Shown here: positions 59,034-64,000 of the stretch, piece after piece
How positions within the stretch are numbered: the stretch's first letter is position 1
Layout: every line of letters begins with the position of its first letter
From: Ricordea florida
Lineage: Eukaryota > Cnidaria > Anthozoa > Corallimorpharia > Ricordeidae
DNA length: 64,000 nt
Assembly: GCA_949710005.1 (NCBI GenBank)
Contig: OX453275.1
Coordinates: 4,605,473 to 4,669,472, forward strand
Direction of reading: 5' to 3'
Notes under the pieces: generated by a model
The model's database searches: none
Seen by the model: the letters and a program-made list of their open reading frames with translations, nothing else
What the model was told of the DNA's origin: nothing
Position numbers and translations under genes: made by a program

Positions 59034-62000
59034 AACGTTTCAATCTCCAAGTTAACAGCGGATTATCCCTTTATCCGGGAAGACGTTACGAAGATGCAAA
59101 GTGAACTCGGCAGGAACCGTCTGGTTCTGTCTTCCTCGATTGCCGGTATCCTCAAGTTTTCTCCTTGTCTCGTTTTGAACTCGTCGCTTTATTACGGTGG
59201 TAGTTGTTTCGCGTTTAAATCCCGCTTCCATGTCCGCGAGCAACTCGAAACATTTGACATTTAGATAAAACTGAACTTACACGCGCTGAGAACGTAATTT
59301 GCCATATTCGCTCCAATTGAGGATAAACTGAATGTGTCTCGGTCACCAGCGGCTGATGATGTGATTATCAAAGATAGAGACAATTTTACTGGACCTCTGG
59401 TAGTAACAGCAGTCTAGGATACCAGAGGTAATCGACGAAATGACAGCTACCAAACTGATTTCCACTGTCAAATAAACTTCACGCGAACTAACACCAGATA
59501 AGAGAACTCACAGGCGCCGACGATCCGTGGGCCAAACGGAGACAAACCTGGATTTCAATGAACAGGGGCGCATTAATGTTACTCTTTCTACGAAAGGCTC
59601 GATTGGTTCCTGAAAAATAAATCAAAGAAGGAAAAGTAGAAAGTAGCAAGTTAGACGCTGAGTCATTCATTAACTGAAAGAGATCCTAAAATATCTCCGA
59701 AATATACTTCAATTGACAGTTAAAATCGCACAAGAGGCTTCACAACGCGACACAAACCAATGAATGGAAGCTAGTGCATGGTGATCTCGTGTGGTTTATG
59801 TCAAGTACATTTTGGGTACAGTGTTCGAATCACAAGACCACCACGTTCTTAATTTGACCATGATTATTATGAAACTCCACAGCCGAAAGAAATCCACGAA
59901 GCAAATTTATTTACAGAAAGCGAAGACGGAAAATGTAAATTACATTCGCAAGAATGTGCGAATGAGTTCTACCTACCATATGCGTGTCGCGAAGGGAAAA
60001 AGGCCGTGAAATTATAACCAGATTTCGATCGACGTTTTTTTTCTGAATGCTGTTTTTTTGCTTCAATTATCTGCGTTTGTCGAGGAGAGAATTTTTTTAA
60101 GAATCTAAGTAAACTTTCACTGCGGGTTACGAAGTAAAAGCGACAGAGAGAAATAAAAGAGACAACGGAGTGGACGTTTGTTCGGTATATAACAAAAATG
60201 TTTCTACGATAATTCAATTGCCCTTGTGTGCCTCAAGCACCTGCGAATCACGTGACGAAAAATAACCAATGGTGGGCCGAGATGGTGTTTTCCTAATCAT
60301 CTTAAAATCTGCTCCGCTCTTGTGAACTTTCTGCGCTTGCAAAAGCCGGTCTTCAAAGTCCACATTTTTAAGCCTTGTTATCGTATCACACAGCTTTTGA
60401 CTGCCATTTTCATCGCCTGCAAAGCTTAAAGGACTGAGATTTTTGACAAATGTGATACGATTGCAAAACATCTGTAACAAAAACGACAACGCGATTGCGT
60501 CGGTGAAGATAAACCAAATGAAGGAATCGAACCGGCACTGAATGTTTGCAATATTACATCTCGGAGACACTAAACGAAGATTTTTCTATTGTTTATTTAC
60601 CATTTATTTACTCTATTCCCTTTCTTTCGCATTTTGATTGTTATGGCGGCAAAGCGTGTGACCATAGATGGAAAGAAGGCGAAAATAGAGGATTATATTT
60701 TACAGATAAAAATCAGTCGTCAGAACCAAGATCCGCTAGGATAATAATAAGAAAAAGAAGTGCTTGGGAGACAAAGCATTGAGGAAAGGTTTTGGTTGAA
60801 ATCAAGAGTAAATTTCGGATCAAATGGATAACAAGAGAGATGAAAATTTGGACCGTTGAATGAATTCATTTAGTAACAATACCGGCTTCTTTCCGTCGGT
60901 CCAACCAGAGTGAATTTGCATTATAAATGTTCCGGCCTATTGCCACGAATTCATACCAACTAAGACACTTGTCAGATATGAAGTTTCTAAAAGCTTTACC
61001 GTCACTTCTATGAATTTTCAGTGACAAAAACATGAAAAAATCAAGTAAATTTTACACTGTCATCCACATAAACTAAATTGGCAACATGCTGTTTCTATCA
61101 CGAAAAACTTTAAAAGCGATTTTTCCTGCGTTTGGGTTAGAATTATGAAGGATTTCTTCAACTTTTGCTGCTTGGCTAATCAAGATAAATTTGCACAAAA
61201 AAAAGCAAACTTCGATTAACACCAAGTTCATTCAATTTTATGCGGCTATAAGGCAGACAATATCTCTATAATTGCAATTTCTATTAATAGCAACCATTTC
61301 TGTTGCTTAGTAATCAATGTGTGCGGATGTCCATTGAGTCTACAATAGAAAGTGAATTTCAAATTAAAAGGTTTTGAAAGACTGAAATTACATTGCAAAG
61401 AAATAACCCAATTCAGTTCCAGTATGATTAGGTAGTCAGAAGAAAAGTATATTTTTAAATTTAGTATTAAAAAGATGATGTACGAAAACTAAGTTTTACA
61501 AAAGTGTAAATAAAGATTGCAACCCCTCGAATCGAAGCGCAAAGGCGTGAAACATTTCGAACGGATTCTGATTTCTGGCGTAACCACTCAAAATGTGCCG
61601 TGGGATAGAAAGGTATTCCTATACGATTAAATCAGTGTTGCTAGAAGCCACAAAACTCTAAAAGTATGTAAAAGAGCACTAAAGGAACGGATTAAATCAT
61701 TGCGGATTGAGTGGTTCGTGTTTCAAGAAATTACATCTCAGTGGAAGACACGAAAAGTTTTTTTCGCACAAGTGTTGTTATATTTAAAGAACGATTTTTT
61801 CTTATTTTTTTCGAATGTTGCGTTCAGACACGTAATGTTAACTCACAGAACTAGCAGATTGAAGAGCAGAATGAATACAAAGTCCTGGGTGACTGACTAA
61901 GGAATATCAAAAATTAAAATAAATTATACAATATCAAAATGAATAGTGAATAATTAATATTAAAAACGAACAAAAATATATTTGAATTGGCAAACCATAA

Positions 62001-62519
62001 TCACTAATCACTGTTTCCGGCTCTAATTAGAAAATAGAAGCTTTGCTTTTTAAAAAGGAAACATTACAAACGAATTCTGGAAAAAAAAAGGTCAACGAGT
62101 AAAATGATTTGCTCTGAAGCAGGGCTGACGCTTGAAACGGTTCGCCTCTTTATCACCTTACTGAATACCGTAACGATTATATAGCTTACCTTGATGCGTT
62201 TGATAACCCCAAATATTTCCTGTCCTTATTTCCCTTGCCCAAAACGGAAAGCGAAAATTACATAATTTGGCAATTATTTTTACCTCGAGGTTACTTTTCG
62301 ACTAATAAAAGTAAAAACACCATTTTGACTTGTACAGATATGCATAGTGTTATTCTTGTACAGAGAACCGTTCGAGACGAGATTTACAAGAGTTTTCCTC
62401 GAGATGATATCAAATTGAAATGATTGCTGTTGGTTTGGCGCCGCACTGGTACAAGTTGAGCTCATCATTATCAATTGAGCTTCTATCATTGGCTCTTTCA
62501 CGTGATACCGGCACCATTA
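59034..62519 (-). other. 5' flank of the Cav3 gene
   Basis: It should hold the 5' UTR and promoter, but I cannot place a transcription start. It is AT-rich, with no long open frame bearing a domain and no CpG-rich block. A partial unit of the downstream satellite is at 62475-62519. Confidence 0.5.
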
Positions 62520-62641
62520 AGAGACGGACCATTAGAAAAGTGATGGTGGGGGGGGGGGGGGGGTGGAGAGTTTTCAGATTGCACGAATTTTTTTCTTCGC
62601 TCACTGCTTGTGCAGGAATCACTTTTCTAATGGTCCGTCCC
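62520..62641. mobile_element. Small TA-flanked MITE inside the satellite
   Basis: The inverted termini share GACGGACCATTAGAAAAGTG and are flanked by TA (62518-62519, 62642-62643). The centre has a run of G. It split one satellite unit. Confidence 0.75.
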
Positions 62642-62644
62642 TAA

Positions 62645-64000
62645 CAGATGAGCTTCTACCATTGGCTGTTTCACGTGATGCCGGCACCATTAACAGACGA
62701 GCTTCTACCATTAGCTGTTTCACGTGATGCCGGCACCATTAACAGATGAGCTTCTACCATTGGCTGTTTCACGTGATGTCGGCACCATCAACAGATGAGC
62801 TTCTACCATTGGCTGTTTCACGTGATGCCGGCACCATTAACAGACGAGCTTCTACCATTAGCTGTTTCACGTGATGCCGGCACCATTAACAGATGAGCTT
62901 CTACCATTGGCTGTTTCACGTGATGTCGGCACCATCAACAGATGAGCTTCTACCATTGGCTGTTTCACGTGATGCCGGCACCATTAACAGACGAGCTTCT
63001 ACCATTAGCTGTTTCACGTGATGCCGGCACCATTAACAGATGAGCTTCTACCATTGGCTGTTTCACGTGATGTCGGCACCATCAACAGATGAGCTTCTAC
63101 CATTGGCTGTTTCACGTGATGCCGGCACCATTAACAGATGAGCTTCTACTATTAGCTGTTTCACGTGATGTCGGCACCATTAATAGATGAGCTTCTACCA
63201 TTGGCTGTTGCACGTGATGTCGGCACCATTAACAGATGAGCTTCTACCATTGGCTGTTTCACGTGATGTCGGCACCATTAACAGATGAGCTTCTACCACT
63301 GGCTGTTTCACGTGATGCCGGCACCATTAACAGATGAGCTTCTACTATTAGCTGTTTCACGTGATGCCGGCACCATTAAATGATGAGCTCCTATTAGCTG
63401 TTTCACGTAATGTCGGCACCATTAACAGATGAGCTTCTACCATTGGCTGTTTCACGTGATGTCGGCACCATTAACAGATGAGCTTCTACCACTGGCTGTT
63501 TCACGTGATGCCGGCACCATTAACAGATGAGCTTCTACCATTGGCTGTTTCACGTGATGTCGGCACCATCAACAGATGAGCTTCTACCATTGGCTGTTTC
63601 ACGTGATGCCGGCACCATTAAATGATGAGCTCCTATTAGCTGTTTCACGTAATGTCGGCACCATTAACAGATGAGCTTCTACCATTGGCTGTTTCACGTG
63701 ATGTCGGCACCATTAACAGATGAGCTTCTACCACTGGCTGTTTCACGTGATGTCGGCACCATTAACAGATGAGCTTCTACCATTGGTTGTTTCACGTGAT
63801 GTCGGCACCATTAACAGATGAGCTTCTACCATTGGCTGTTTCACGTGATGTCGGCACCATTAACAGATGAGCTTCTACCATTGGCTGCTTCACGCGATGT
63901 CGGCACCATTAACAGATGAGCTTCTACCATTGGCTGTTTCACGTGATGCCGCCACCATTAACTGATGAGCTTCTACCATTGGCTGTTTCACGTGATGTCG
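62645..64000. repeat. 49-bp satellite with inverted CCAAT box and TCACGTGA E-box
   Basis: About 27 units run to the window edge. The consensus includes GATGAGCTTCTACCATTGGC and TGTTTCACGTGATGTCGGCA. Each unit has ATTGG (inverted CCAAT) and, 7 bp further on, the palindrome TCACGTGA. In the first 500 bp, units follow a three-type order, giving a 147-bp higher-order period. Near 63380 and 63625 the same shortened unit recurs, showing block duplication. It lies about 3.6 kb upstream of the channel start codon. Confidence 0.95.

Larger units (their letters stand above)
54755..58776 (-). other. Cav3 intron 1, U12-type AT-AC intron
   Basis: The minus-strand donor is ATATCCTTTT and the acceptor is AC at 54756-54755. 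A TCCTTGAC branch site lies at 54771-54764, about 10 nt before the acceptor. These are the three hallmarks of a minor-spliceosome intron, and the join restores a WPYFERLS reading that fits the family. The 4 kb intron contains a Harbinger-type MITE (55288-55541) and a perfect hairpin (56824-56864). I see no gene in the remainder. Confidence 0.85.

Noticed and set aside
58698..58776. Continuation of the exon 1 frame ([10 protein letters not shown]...)
   Set aside because: It resembles the start of domain I by chance, but the U12 donor at 58776 and exon 2 give an exact phase match and better homology.
59791..60782. Short open frames on both strands upstream of Cav3
   Set aside because: No domain, no coding bias I can defend, and no splice context.
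62645..64000. CRISPR-like array
   Set aside because: Units are directly tandem without unique spacers, in an animal genome; it is a satellite.

Overview
The window is animal nuclear DNA, most likely from an anthozoan cnidarian and probably a stony coral. That is an inference from gene structure, AT-rich introns and the mix of transposons; no species marker is visible. The backbone is one host gene on the minus strand. It encodes a T-type (Cav3) voltage-gated calcium channel alpha-1 subunit. The start codon is at 59033 and the gene runs leftward off the window at base 1, in domain IV. I could place 21 coding exons with matching splice phases, about 1,450 codons. They cover the N-terminus, domains I-III complete, and domain IV through S2. 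Intron 1 has the hallmarks of a U12-type AT-AC intron; all the others use GT-AG.

Intron 3 (18316-45195) holds a stack of nested mobile elements. A Harbinger-like DNA element with TTA target duplication (18613-44896) was split by a Gypsy LTR retrotransposon (19056-44660, duplication CTCCT). The 5' LTR of that Gypsy was in turn split by a 16.2 kb Polinton/Maverick (19189-35365, duplication AAGTG). Its gag-pol frame was separately split by a CR1/L2-like LINE (about 36640-40964).

The Polinton has perfect 169-bp terminal inverted repeats. It encodes a protein-primed DNA polymerase B, a retroviral-type integrase, an A32/FtsK-like packaging ATPase, a major capsid protein interrupted by one in-frame TGA, and a putative minor capsid protein. 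It also carries coiled-coil and membrane-segment proteins, a possible ssDNA-binding protein, a CxH/CxxC repeat protein and, most unusually, a homologue of RNA polymerase subunit Rpb7. Most leftward genes share a TCTAAAGG-like box just upstream. No adenain-type protease was found.

Intron 2 holds a second, very young Gypsy element (48949-53659) with identical LTRs and an intact 1,341-codon gag-pol frame. It also holds a tRNA-derived fold-back element. Smaller introns carry MITEs, minisatellites and a 5S-rRNA-derived sequence. Upstream of the channel gene, 62645-64000 is a 49-bp satellite. Each unit combines an inverted CCAAT box with a palindromic TCACGTGA E-box.
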